Shown here: piece by piece, positions 1-6,520 of the stretch
Layout of the letters: every line of letters begins with the position of its first letter
How positions within the stretch are numbered: the stretch's first letter is position 1
DNA from: an uncultured Sutterella sp.
GTDB lineage: Bacteria; Pseudomonadota; Gammaproteobacteria; Burkholderiales; Burkholderiaceae_F
Direction: 5' to 3'
NCBI GenBank assembly: GCA_905194315.1
Contig: CAJJRX010000019.1
Coordinates: 1 to 43,102 of the forward strand
Length of the DNA: 43,102 nt
Program-made: the position numbers and the translations under genes
The notes under the pieces: model-generated
Seen by the model: only the letters and a program-made list of their open reading frames with translations
Database searches by the model: none
What the model was told of the DNA's origin: nothing

Positions 1-44
1 GCCGCAATTCCTCACCTGACTGAAGTCAGATGTTTCCTTGCGGC
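1..44 (+). other. Hairpin of unknown role at window edge
   Basis: GCCGCAA (1-7) pairs with TTGCGGC (38-44), and CTGACT/AGTCAG (16-21/24-29) form an inner stem. It lies just before the terminator at 61-101, so it may be the tail of a transcript or small RNA that begins left of the window. No RNA class is recognised. Confidence 0.3.
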
Positions 45-60
45 ATTTCTATGAAATAGG

Positions 61-101
61 AAAACTGCAGCGCTTAGTGCCTAAGACGCTGCAGTTTTTT
101 T
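61..101 (+). terminator. Rho-independent terminator
   Basis: A long stem is formed by AAAACTGCAGCG (61-72) with CGCTGCAG and the following T run, with a nested CTTAG/CTAAG stem and TGC loop. A run of seven T (95-101) follows. It ends a plus-strand transcript entering from the left. The four A at its left edge could also help stop the minus-strand gene that ends at 179. Confidence 0.8.
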
Positions 102-178
102 ATGTGTTATGCGGGCTGTTGCGGCAAGCCGCCGGAGCGGTAGTACCGGCCTTGGGACGGGCGGCTCAACACACGCTG

Positions 179-535
179 TCAGTCAAACTTGTCGTGCTTG
201 TGATGTCCCTTTTTCTTGCCGTGGCCTTTTCCGGGGTGCTCCGGATGCACGGGATGCTCGGGGTGGTGATGATGTGGATGGTGGTCATAGTAGCGGCGTT
301 CAAGATACACAGCGTACTCGCGGGGGCGGTAGCGGTGCTCGTTCACGATCCAGTAATGGCCGTCCCAGCGTGCCGAATCACGATAGTGTGAGCGGATATA
401 GTCTCTTACGACAGCATCCGTCACACCGATCAGAATATCGTCAAGCAGATTCATCTCGGCCTGAGCGGGAATGGCGAAGATTCCACCGGCAGCCATCGCA
501 AGGCCGCCGACTATAAACTGGCGTTTGGTCAACAT
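179..535 (-). CDS. Secreted His-rich small protein, hypothetical
   Basis: This 118-residue protein opens with a basic N-terminus (MLTKRQF) and a hydrophobic stretch ending near AQAE at about residue 27, which looks like a Sec or weak Tat-type signal. The mature part holds a short tyrosine- and arginine-rich segment (about residues 48-83). It ends in a low-complexity tail dense in histidine with proline, glycine and lysine. Such tails can bind Ni, Zn, Cu or Co ions, but nothing here proves a metal role. No family is recognised. It appears monocistronic, between the terminator at 61-101 and a 600-base regulatory region. The reading frame is supported by its signal sequence and by the absence of a competing gene. 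Confidence 0.6.
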   Translation of the reverse strand: MLTKRQFIVGGLAMAAGGIFAIPAQAEMNLLDDILIGVTDAVVRDYIRSHYRDSARWDGHYWIVNEHRYRPREYAVYLERRYYDHHPHHHHPEHPVHPEHPGKGHGKKKGHHKHDKFD

Positions 536-749
536 ACTTATTCTCCGTTCACTTATACGGCAATTTCAGTGTAACCAAACTGAAACCCGGATCCGGTATC
601 AATCCCGAAGAATACGTAACGGCGCGTGACGGCTGAAATAACTGACTTTACCTATCCCGGAAAGGTGGTATCAATATTGGTCGCAAAACCTTGCAGGACA
701 AGGCTTTTAGACAAACTCCCTAGTCCTAGGCAGTATTCGTTACCATTTA

Positions 750-777
750 TTGCCTAGTAGGTTTGTGTTTTCATAAT
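750..777 (+). promoter_or_regulatory. Probable sigma70 promoter of the riboswitch-permease transcript
   Basis: TTGCCT (750-755) and CATAAT (772-777) are separated by 16 bases and would start transcription near 784, about 55 bases before the riboswitch aptamer. CTAGGCA (727-733) and TGCCTAG (751-757) form an inverted repeat overlapping the -35 box, a possible operator. The rest of 536-749 shows nothing I can name. Confidence 0.45.
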
Positions 778-837
778 CAAAACCACTTTTCTCTCAACAG
801 CCCCCGAAATTTGTGGCAAAGTTAACCTCAGAAAAGT

Positions 838-1004
838 TGGATAGAGGCGCGGTGCGAATCAGTAATCAGCCGAGGGGACACCCTAAAACACTGATGAAAG
901 GTCAAACCGCCGAAACCGCAAGACCGTAAGTCTTGTGCAGTTGGGCATGGAGAGAATATCCCCATGACTCCCACGGGCCTGAAAACCTGTGGAGGAGCTA
1001 TCGA
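838..1004 (+). promoter_or_regulatory. Lysine riboswitch (L-box) aptamer
   Basis: The conserved L-box core is readable: AGAGGCGCG after P1, AGTA (862-865), GAAAGGTC near 896, CCGCCGAAA near 908 and GGAGCTATC at the 3' end. Five helices can be drawn: P1 GATAG/CTATC (840-844/998-1002), P2 with ATCAG/CTGAT, P3 917-924/930-937 (perfect 8 bp), P4 CATGG/CCATG (about 946-966) and P5 CACGGG/CCTGTG (972-977/986-991). This matches the five-helix junction of the lysine riboswitch. It precedes an APC permease and is followed by a terminator, so lysine should switch transcription off. The assignment comes from consensus motifs and helix layout, not from a covariance-model search. Confidence 0.9.
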
Positions 1005-1085
1005 TGACACACTAAGGAACGCCTGGCCACTCGTCTTCGGGACGAAACGGGCACCTTTCTTCTGAGATATTGAAGAGGGCTCTGA

Positions 1086-1114
1086 AGTTGCATCGATGGA
1101 TGCGACTTTTTTTT
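1086..1114 (+). terminator. Riboswitch-controlled attenuator
   Basis: AGTTGCATC (1086-1094) pairs with GATGCGACT (1099-1107) around a GATG loop and is followed by eight T. The 5' arm (CATCGATGG, 1091-1099) can instead pair over nine bases, with one G-T pair, with CTATCGATG (998-1006), which contains the 3' strand of riboswitch P1. P1 formation and antitermination are therefore mutually exclusive: bound lysine favours termination. Confidence 0.85.
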
Positions 1115-1152
1115 GACTCAAATACTTTAATTTCTCAAAGAAAGGATGCACC

Positions 1153-2559
1153 ATGACGCAAGTCACGCAACAAAACATTGAGCGCCTGTCCTCGGAATCG
1201 ACCGAAATGCGTCGCGAGATTGGCCTCGGCGGCGGGATGAGTATTCTCGCCGGTATTATGATCGGCTCCGGTATTTTCTACATCGGCGCCATCGTTCTTC
1301 AGCGCAGCGGTATGAGCCCCGGGCTCGCCCTGCTCGTCTGGCTCATCGGCGGTATTGTTACCCTGCTGAGCGGTCTGTGCTACGCCGAGCTGGGCGCAAT
1401 GATGCCCAAGGCCGGCGGCAACTATGTCTATCTCCGTGAAACCTACGGTGAACGTATCGCCTTTATTTCCGGTTTTGCCAACTTCACTCTCGGCAACTCC
1501 GGCTCCATCGCCGCTCTCGGTGTGGCATTTGCCAGTGCGCTGGCCACGTTTGTCCCGCTCGACAGTCTGATGCAGAAGGTCGTTGCCATTATCGCTGTGA
1601 TCGTGCTCAGCCTGATCAACATCCGCGGTATCCGTAACGCCTCCTGGGTGAACAACCTCTTCATGATTCTCAAGCTCCTGCCGATCGCGCTGATTCTCTT
1701 TGCCGGCCTTTTCCTCGGCGAACAGAACCCGGATCTGCTCACGCTGCCCGAACAGATGCCCTCCTGGACGACGCTCATCTCCATGGTCGGTTTCGCTGTG
1801 ATCGCCACGCTCTGGGCTTATGAAGGCTGGACCAACCTTAATGTGGTTGCTGAAGAAATCCGCAATCCGCACCGTAACATTCCGCTTGCCATGATGATTT
1901 CCATCATCGGTGTGACGGTTCTCTACGTGCTCTTTAACTACGCCATCTTCCGCGTGCTGCCCTTTGACACGATCACGCAGATGATTAACGGTGAAAACTT
2001 CTACCTCGGTACTGCCGCTGCTGAATCCATCTTCGGCAACACGGGTAAGATTATTGTCGGTCTGGCCATGGTGCTTGCCATGTTCAGCTCGCTCTCCGGC
2101 TGTGTGATGGTGTTCCCGCGTCTTTACTACGCAATGGCTCGTGACGGTGCATTCTTCTCCTCCTGCGCCAAGCTGCACCCGAACTTCCGCACCCCTGTGA
2201 ACGCCATTCTGGCCTCCTCCGGTGTCGCCATTCTCCTGATCTGCTTCCGCTCGCTCTCTGAACTGACGAGTCTGGTGGCTGTGACCGGGATGGTCTTCCA
2301 CGGCATGACCTTCTACTCCGTGATCCTGCTGCGCAGAAAGTATCCGACGATGGAACGTCCGTACCGTGTCTGGTTCTACCCGTTCTCCGTGTACCTCATC
2401 ATCGCCCTGATGATCGGCCTGACGATCAACGCCATCATCAACGACCCGATGACCGCCTTCCTGGGTGTTGCAGTTCCGCTGATCGGCTGGGTTCTCTATG
2501 AAAAGCTCATCCGCAAGAACGTTGAAGCCCGCGAAGCTCAGTTAGCGGCTCAGAACTGA
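1153..2559 (+). CDS. APC-family amino acid permease, probable lysine transporter
   Basis: A 468-residue inner-membrane transporter of the amino acid-polyamine-organocation superfamily, of usual length with about 12 hydrophobic segments. The signature GIMIGSGIFY at about residues 34-43 (unwound TM1, G-S-G-I-F) is the substrate-backbone binding motif of APC proteins. The conserved GxMMPKAGGNYVYLRE segment follows TM2-TM3, and WAYEGWTNLN near residue 222 is the TM6 motif of LAT/AdiC-like members. Sequence alone does not fix the substrate. The lysine riboswitch directly upstream argues for lysine or a lysine-derived amine as solute, imported or exchanged. AAAGGA about 7 bases before ATG 1153 supports the start. 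It is monocistronic, with a strong hairpin after the stop. Confidence 0.85.
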   Translation: MTQVTQQNIERLSSESTEMRREIGLGGGMSILAGIMIGSGIFYIGAIVLQRSGMSPGLALLVWLIGGIVTLLSGLCYAELGAMMPKAGGNYVYLRETYGERIAFISGFANFTLGNSGSIAALGVAFASALATFVPLDSLMQKVVAIIAVIVLSLINIRGIRNASWVNNLFMILKLLPIALILFAGLFLGEQNPDLLTLPEQMPSWTTLISMVGFAVIATLWAYEGWTNLNVVAEEIRNPHRNIPLAMMISIIGVTVLYVLFNYAIFRVLPFDTITQMINGENFYLGTAAAESIFGNTGKIIVGLAMVLAMFSSLSGCVMVFPRLYYAMARDGAFFSSCAKLHPNFRTPVNAILASSGVAILLICFRSLSELTSLVAVTGMVFHGMTFYSVILLRRKYPTMERPYRVWFYPFSVYLIIALMIGLTINAIINDPMTAFLGVAVPLIGWVLYEKLIRKNVEAREAQLAAQN

Positions 2560-2583
2560 TAACCTCAACACTTTCCGTACTGT

Positions 2584-2640
2584 CAGCTGCCTTCCGGTCA
2601 GGAACTCTCCTGCCGGGAGGCAGCTGCATTTGATTCTTCC
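2584..2640 (+). terminator. Terminator after the APC permease
   Basis: CAGCTGCCTTCCGG (2584-2597) and CCGGGAGGCAGCTG (2613-2626) form a 14-bp stem with a nested CAGGA/TCCTG stem. The tract that follows is T-rich but interrupted, so termination may be moderate. Confidence 0.65.
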
Positions 2641-2867
2641 TCACAACGTCCCTTTCCGTTGAGATGCTCAATCTCACCGCCTCACTCCCGATGTCGGCGC
2701 TCCGCCTATGCAGGCTCTCCGTATTACCATCTGCCTATTGAGACACCGACAGAAGGTCGGAAGCTGCGTCTGAGAAATACCATCACACGCGCGAATAACC
2801 GGTCTCAAAAGCACAAAAGAGCCTGAAAGAGGCCGCGTGACATAGGGTGGGCACTGTGTTGAGCGCA
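2641..2867. other. Gene-free stretch, nothing recognised
   Basis: No credible coding frame: the one short minus-strand frame has neither a ribosome site nor family-like features. Only a small CCGAC/GTCGG hairpin is visible. It separates the permease terminator from the porin terminator. Confidence 0.4.
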
Positions 2868-2899
2868 CAAAAAATCCCCGGTCTCCTGAGAGACCGGGG
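2868..2899 (-). terminator. Terminator of the porin gene
   Basis: Read on the minus strand, CCCCGGTCTC and GAGACCGGGG (2876-2885/2890-2899) form a perfect 10-bp stem with a 4-base loop, followed by a T run (A run 2868-2874 on the plus strand). Confidence 0.9.
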
Positions 2900-2951
2900 C
2901 GGCTTTGTTCAGCGGTTCTGAATCAGAGAGTCACAGGACTCATCCGGAACA

Positions 2952-4100
2952 TTAGAACTTGTGAACCATACCGAAGCTGAGCTGATAGCCGCTCGGCTTG
3001 GCGGAGTCGTCACCCGACTTGATCTTTTCCTGAGCATAACCCGTCATGACATACACGGCGGTGCGCTTGGAGAGCGGATAGTCATAGGCACCGGCCACGG
3101 ACCAGCGCTTGAAGTCCACATCAAACTGGTTTTCCATGTCGCGGTAGTTCACGGCAAGCTTGGCCGTACCGCCCATCACAGGGTAGTGCAGACCGAGGCT
3201 GGCACCCCAGCCGTCGACATAGCCGTAACTTTCATCCTTACCAGTCTTTGCAAGTACCTTGACAGCATCGGCGGAAACACCGGTGCGTCCCTTAAAGAGG
3301 TACTGGTTGTCGAAGTACTGGGCAAAGCCGAGAACCTTCAGACCGTTGTCGAACAGATAGTTACCGCCGAAGGTGAAGGTGAAACCGTCATTCTGGGTTT
3401 CGGCAACACCGGTCTTGTTAGCCCAGTTGGTCGTATCGGCAACAGCAACGAGTTCCACAGGACCCTGCTGGAAGCGCAGAGCGAGAGAACCGTAGCGGTC
3501 GCTGCTGCTCTTGCTTTCCACGGCGCCTTCCTTCGTCGCATCGTTCTGGAAGGAATACATGGCATAACCCGTGAAGCCGCTCACCGTCGGGGTGCGATAG
3601 GCCAGCGCATTGTCAACACGCGTCCACATGGAGGCAGTGGCAAAGCCGGAACCGAAAGCGGTGGTGTAGTTGGCAAACAGCGGATCAATGGCGCGGAACA
3701 GACCGTTGGCACCAAGCGTGCTGCCGAAGATCGGCAGACGGCCGGCCCAGACGGTACCGAAGCTGCCGGAGACATTCACGGAAGCTTCACGACCGAAGAT
3801 GCGGCTCGAGCCCTGCTTCGGGTCAAGACGGCCCGTGTCGGATTCAATACCGGATTCGAGCGTGAAACCGATCTTCAGACCGTTGCTGAGCTGCTCGGAA
3901 CCGCGCAGACCCCAGCGGGAACCGAATTCCTGGGCATTTTCCATGGAGAATTTGTTCGTGCTGTCAACACCCTGGATATCCGGGTTGACATGCAGATAGG
4001 ACATGCCGACGTCGATAAGGCCGTACATTTCCACATCAGCAGCATAAGAGACCGGAGCCATCGCAAAGGCGACTGTCATCGCCAGAAGAGTCTTTTTCAT
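2952..4100 (-). CDS. Gram-negative trimeric porin (Neisseria/Burkholderia type)
   Basis: A 382-residue outer-membrane general porin. The Sec signal (MKKTLLAMTVAFAMAPVSYA, cleavage after AxA-like SYA) is followed by the typical first strand VEMYGLIDVGM. SRWGLRGSEQLSNGLKIGFTLESGI and SFGTVWAGR are hallmark motifs of the family, and the chain ends in phenylalanine (GMVHKF), the outer-membrane sorting signal. Alternating aromatic strands run throughout, consistent with a 16-strand barrel. It starts only 77 bases after a minus-strand respiratory flavoprotein, with AAAGGAAAA before the ATG and no obvious promoter. It may therefore be read from the cytochrome-flavoprotein transcript and admit that enzyme's substrate to the periplasm, which is an inference from position. 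Confidence 0.9.
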   Translation of the reverse strand: MKKTLLAMTVAFAMAPVSYAADVEMYGLIDVGMSYLHVNPDIQGVDSTNKFSMENAQEFGSRWGLRGSEQLSNGLKIGFTLESGIESDTGRLDPKQGSSRIFGREASVNVSGSFGTVWAGRLPIFGSTLGANGLFRAIDPLFANYTTAFGSGFATASMWTRVDNALAYRTPTVSGFTGYAMYSFQNDATKEGAVESKSSSDRYGSLALRFQQGPVELVAVADTTNWANKTGVAETQNDGFTFTFGGNYLFDNGLKVLGFAQYFDNQYLFKGRTGVSADAVKVLAKTGKDESYGYVDGWGASLGLHYPVMGGTAKLAVNYRDMENQFDVDFKRWSVAGAYDYPLSKRTAVYVMTGYAQEKIKSGDDSAKPSGYQLSFGMVHKF

Positions 4101-4127
4101 GGTGATTTTCCTTTACCCACACAAGGG

Positions 4128-4157
4128 AAAAGGTCGCTGCGACGAAGCACAGCGACC
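4128..4157 (-). terminator. Weak terminator or processing hairpin between flavoprotein and porin
   Basis: On the minus strand GGTCGCTG and CAGCGACC (4150-4157/4132-4139) form an 8-bp stem followed by TTTTCCC. The short T run suggests partial termination, which would lower porin expression relative to the upstream reductase, or alternatively an mRNA 3'-end stabiliser. Confidence 0.5.
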
Positions 4158-4177
4158 GAAAGTTTTGTTTTAGGTGA

Positions 4178-5701
4178 TTACTTCTTCAAGGCAGTGCGAG
4201 CAGCTGTACGACCGAAGATCATGCAGTCAGCAACAGCAACTGTACCGAGACGAACCATACCATGAACACCACCGGTGGCTTCACCAGCTGCGAACAGGCC
4301 CTTGATCGGTTCACCGCGAACACTCATCACCTGAGCGTTGTCGTTGATTTCCAGACCGCCCATGCAGTGGTGCACACGCGGCCAGAGACGGACTGCGTAG
4401 TAGGGTCCCTTGTCATTGAGGGCAGCGCCTTCAAAGAACTTGCAGTTGAAGTCAGGATCCTTACCAGCCTTCATATAGCCATCGAACTTGTCGTTTTCAG
4501 CCTTGAGAGCATCAAACGGAATCTTATAGAAATCGGCCAGATCTTTCAAAGTATCGAACTTGCGGACCACATTGGAGTTCATCGCATGTTCGAAGAGCTT
4601 GTCGGTCATGTTCTTGCCGACAATGAAGTTCTTCACGTTGGCTTCCGTCGTGTAGATCAGGGTCGGATGACCGATGGCGACGATAGCGTCAGCACGCACC
4701 TTTCGGTTGCCGGTTTCCTGAATGAAGCGCTTACCGGTGGCAGGGTCAACCATGGGCCCGAGGCCGACGCAGGATTCCACGAAGAGCGGAGCAACGCCGA
4801 AACCTTCTTCGTCAGGCGAGGTCCAGGGACCGAGCTGAATCCAGTCCATCTGAACGGTGTTGGCACCGATTTCCTGAGCGGACATGATCATTTCGCCCGT
4901 CGCACCCTTGTGGTTGGTGGAGGTGAACTTTTCATTCAGACGGGGATCCTGGCTCATACGGTACTTGACGTTCTGAGCAAAACCGCCGGAGGCAAGAAGA
5001 ACACCCTTGGTGGCGCGGATATACACGACCTTGCCGGAGCCTTCCTTGCCGAAGCGGTAGTTGACACGGGCCTTCACACCAAGAACTTCCTTCTTGTCGT
5101 TCATGATGATTTCGTCAACGACCGTGCGCAGACGCGGCTGGATGCCGAATTCCTTGAGCTTGGCGAGCATCGGGAGGATGAAGCCGGAGCCGGAGTTGTT
5201 TTCCACAGCGTGGCTGCGCTTGACGGAGTGACCGCCATGATACGTCACAGCCTTGAACTTGACACCGATTTCATCACGCAGCCATTCATAGTTGGGCACG
5301 GATTCATCTGCAATACGGCGGGCGAGAGAAGGATGGCACAGACCGCCGCCGGCCTTGATGATGTCAGCGTAAAGAAGATCAGCAGAGTCCTTAATGCCGT
5401 CTTTCTTCTGCATATCGGTACCGGCAGCAGCAATAGCGCCGCCGTTGATGATGGAGTTGCCGCCGGCAGTAGGCATCTTTTCAAGAATCATGATCTGATC
5501 ACTGGGCAGCCCGAGGTAATGCGCTTCGAGGGCGGCAGCCAGACCGGCAAAACCGGTACCGATGATCAGGAAGGAAGTGGTTTCGTCCCACTTCTGGGGC
5601 ATTTCAGCCGCGACAGCAGGCTGAGCAACTGCGGTAGCAACGGAAGCGGCGCCAAAAAGAGCACCGGTCTTCAGAAACTGACGGCGGGATTGATTTGTCA
5701 T
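4178..5701 (-). CDS. Tat-exported FAD-dependent fumarate-reductase-like flavoprotein 1
   Basis: A 507-residue FAD_binding_2 protein of the fumarate reductase/urocanate reductase flavoprotein class, without the fused haem domain of Fcc3. The start at 5701 is chosen because GGAGACG lies just before it and it puts the Tat motif SRRQFLK at residues 5-11. The FAD dinucleotide fold is GTGFAG at 48-53. Compared with Shewanella Fcc3, the active-site histidine motif is present (VHHCMGG, H445), as is the proton-relay arginine (GMVRLG, R484), and an arginine lies after GKRFIQE. The IQxHPT histidine is replaced (IQLGPW). Chemistry like that of an enoate reductase is therefore plausible, but the acceptor is probably not fumarate. 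The tetrahaem cytochrome just upstream is the likely electron donor; both are on the minus strand, divergent from a two-component system. Confidence 0.88.
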   Translation of the reverse strand: MTNQSRRQFLKTGALFGAASVATAVAQPAVAAEMPQKWDETTSFLIIGTGFAGLAAALEAHYLGLPSDQIMILEKMPTAGGNSIINGGAIAAAGTDMQKKDGIKDSADLLYADIIKAGGGLCHPSLARRIADESVPNYEWLRDEIGVKFKAVTYHGGHSVKRSHAVENNSGSGFILPMLAKLKEFGIQPRLRTVVDEIIMNDKKEVLGVKARVNYRFGKEGSGKVVYIRATKGVLLASGGFAQNVKYRMSQDPRLNEKFTSTNHKGATGEMIMSAQEIGANTVQMDWIQLGPWTSPDEEGFGVAPLFVESCVGLGPMVDPATGKRFIQETGNRKVRADAIVAIGHPTLIYTTEANVKNFIVGKNMTDKLFEHAMNSNVVRKFDTLKDLADFYKIPFDALKAENDKFDGYMKAGKDPDFNCKFFEGAALNDKGPYYAVRLWPRVHHCMGGLEINDNAQVMSVRGEPIKGLFAAGEATGGVHGMVRLGTVAVADCMIFGRTAARTALKK

Positions 5702-5719
5702 TTTCGTCTCCATTGGTAA

Positions 5720-5784
5720 ACAGCTCCCGGGGGTGACCCCGTCAGCTGTCTGTAGTGTAGTCATCCCCCGGTTTGACCCCGGGG
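5720..5784 (-). repeat. Two intercistronic GC-rich hairpins
   Basis: ACAGCT/AGCTGT (5720-5725/5744-5749) with inner GGGG/CCCC, and CCCCGG/CCGGGG (5766-5771/5779-5784), lie between the cytochrome and flavoprotein genes. No T run follows on the minus strand, so RNA processing or differential stability is likelier than termination. Confidence 0.5.
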
Positions 5785-5821
5785 AGTGTCTTAAAACCTT
5801 TATCTGAGGTTCTGCCGGCTA

Positions 5822-6181
5822 TCAGCGAACCTTGAAATCAAACTTGTGGCACTGGTTGCAGAAATTTTCCGGTGCTTCATGCTGCAGATGGCAGTTCACG
5901 CAATCGAGCGTGTCCTGATAGTGCGGGGACATGTGCGGATTGGTGGGCTTGACGTTCTTGGTCTTTTCAACCAGATTCTTCACGTTATGGCAGCCGGTGC
6001 AGGTGTCGATCGTCGGAATATCGGGATTCTTCGGATCCATGTTCTTGCCGTGGCAGGACTCGCAGGTCAGACCGCGGGCAATATGACGGTCCGCACCAAA
6101 ATGCGTATCAGCGGCGAAGCTCGTGGTGGCCATAAGGCAGGCACTGAGCACAAGGGCTAATGCAGCAACGGGTTTCATCAT
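5822..6181 (-). CDS. Periplasmic tetrahaem cytochrome c 1
   Basis: A 119-residue protein with a Sec signal (about residues 1-24, ending SFAAD) and four CXXCH haem sites: CESCH, CTGCH, CVNCH and CNQCH. Size and haem count match the N-terminal tetrahaem domain of flavocytochrome c3, here encoded separately. Extra histidines (for example in the first 35 mature residues and NPHMSPHY) could serve as distal ligands. It is the first gene of the minus-strand unit and would carry electrons from a quinol dehydrogenase to flavoprotein 1. AGGAGA lies 9 bases before the first of two adjacent ATGs. Its cytochrome sequence is less like the other two in the window than those are to each other. Confidence 0.92.
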   Translation of the reverse strand: MMKPVAALALVLSACLMATTSFAADTHFGADRHIARGLTCESCHGKNMDPKNPDIPTIDTCTGCHNVKNLVEKTKNVKPTNPHMSPHYQDTLDCVNCHLQHEAPENFCNQCHKFDFKVR

Positions 6182-6520
6182 TTCTGTGTTTCTCCTAGTT
6201 CAGGCTCTGAAATGCTTTGGGGTTTGGGGGTCAGAACCTGTCAAATACCATTTGATAGGGACACTCTAAATCTCTGTTTAGTCAGACGTTGTGTTCTCCA
6301 ACACACTTTCAGGGTTAATCCCTATGAAGGCCTCCCTGATTTTTGACCCACCACATGGGATACCTATAAATAGGTATAGTGTCTTTACAGTTTTGAAATT
6401 TTCTCTACCCTCTGCACCGCTCCGCGCTGTCCGGACAAAGGAAAAATAATCTCAATCTCCTCTTTTCTCTTGTGGCACAATGGAACAACCACTTCTCCAA
6501 GACTGCCCGGACCGGATACC
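6182..6520. promoter_or_regulatory. Divergent control region between cytochrome 1 and the sensor kinase
   Basis: This 339-base gap carries the promoters of both divergent units. It is rich in symmetric elements: ATACCTAT-AA-ATAGGTAT (6360-6377, a perfect 8-bp inverted repeat), TCAAAT-ACC-ATTTGA (6241-6255), CTAAA-N6-TTTAG near 6275 and AGGG-N5-CCCT near 6312. These look like regulator-binding sites. I cannot assign them to a known regulator or place -10/-35 boxes confidently. Confidence 0.5.

Noticed and set aside
1135..2301. Minus-strand 388-codon frame opposite the permease
   Set aside because: It is the reverse complement of APC transporter codons, runs into the riboswitch leader, and is extremely rich in Gly, Asp, His and Glu without any motif.
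2674..2868. Short minus-strand frame between permease and porin
   Set aside because: No ribosome site or family resemblance, and it overlaps the edge of the porin terminator.
2961..4265. Long plus-strand open frame (434 codons) opposite the porin
   Set aside because: It is the antisense of a clearly identified porin with signal peptide and C-terminal Phe; it has no domain, no ribosome site and unnatural composition.
4178..5701. Calling the flavoproteins fumarate reductases
   Set aside because: None keeps all four catalytic positions of Fcc3; each lacks at least one substrate-binding residue.
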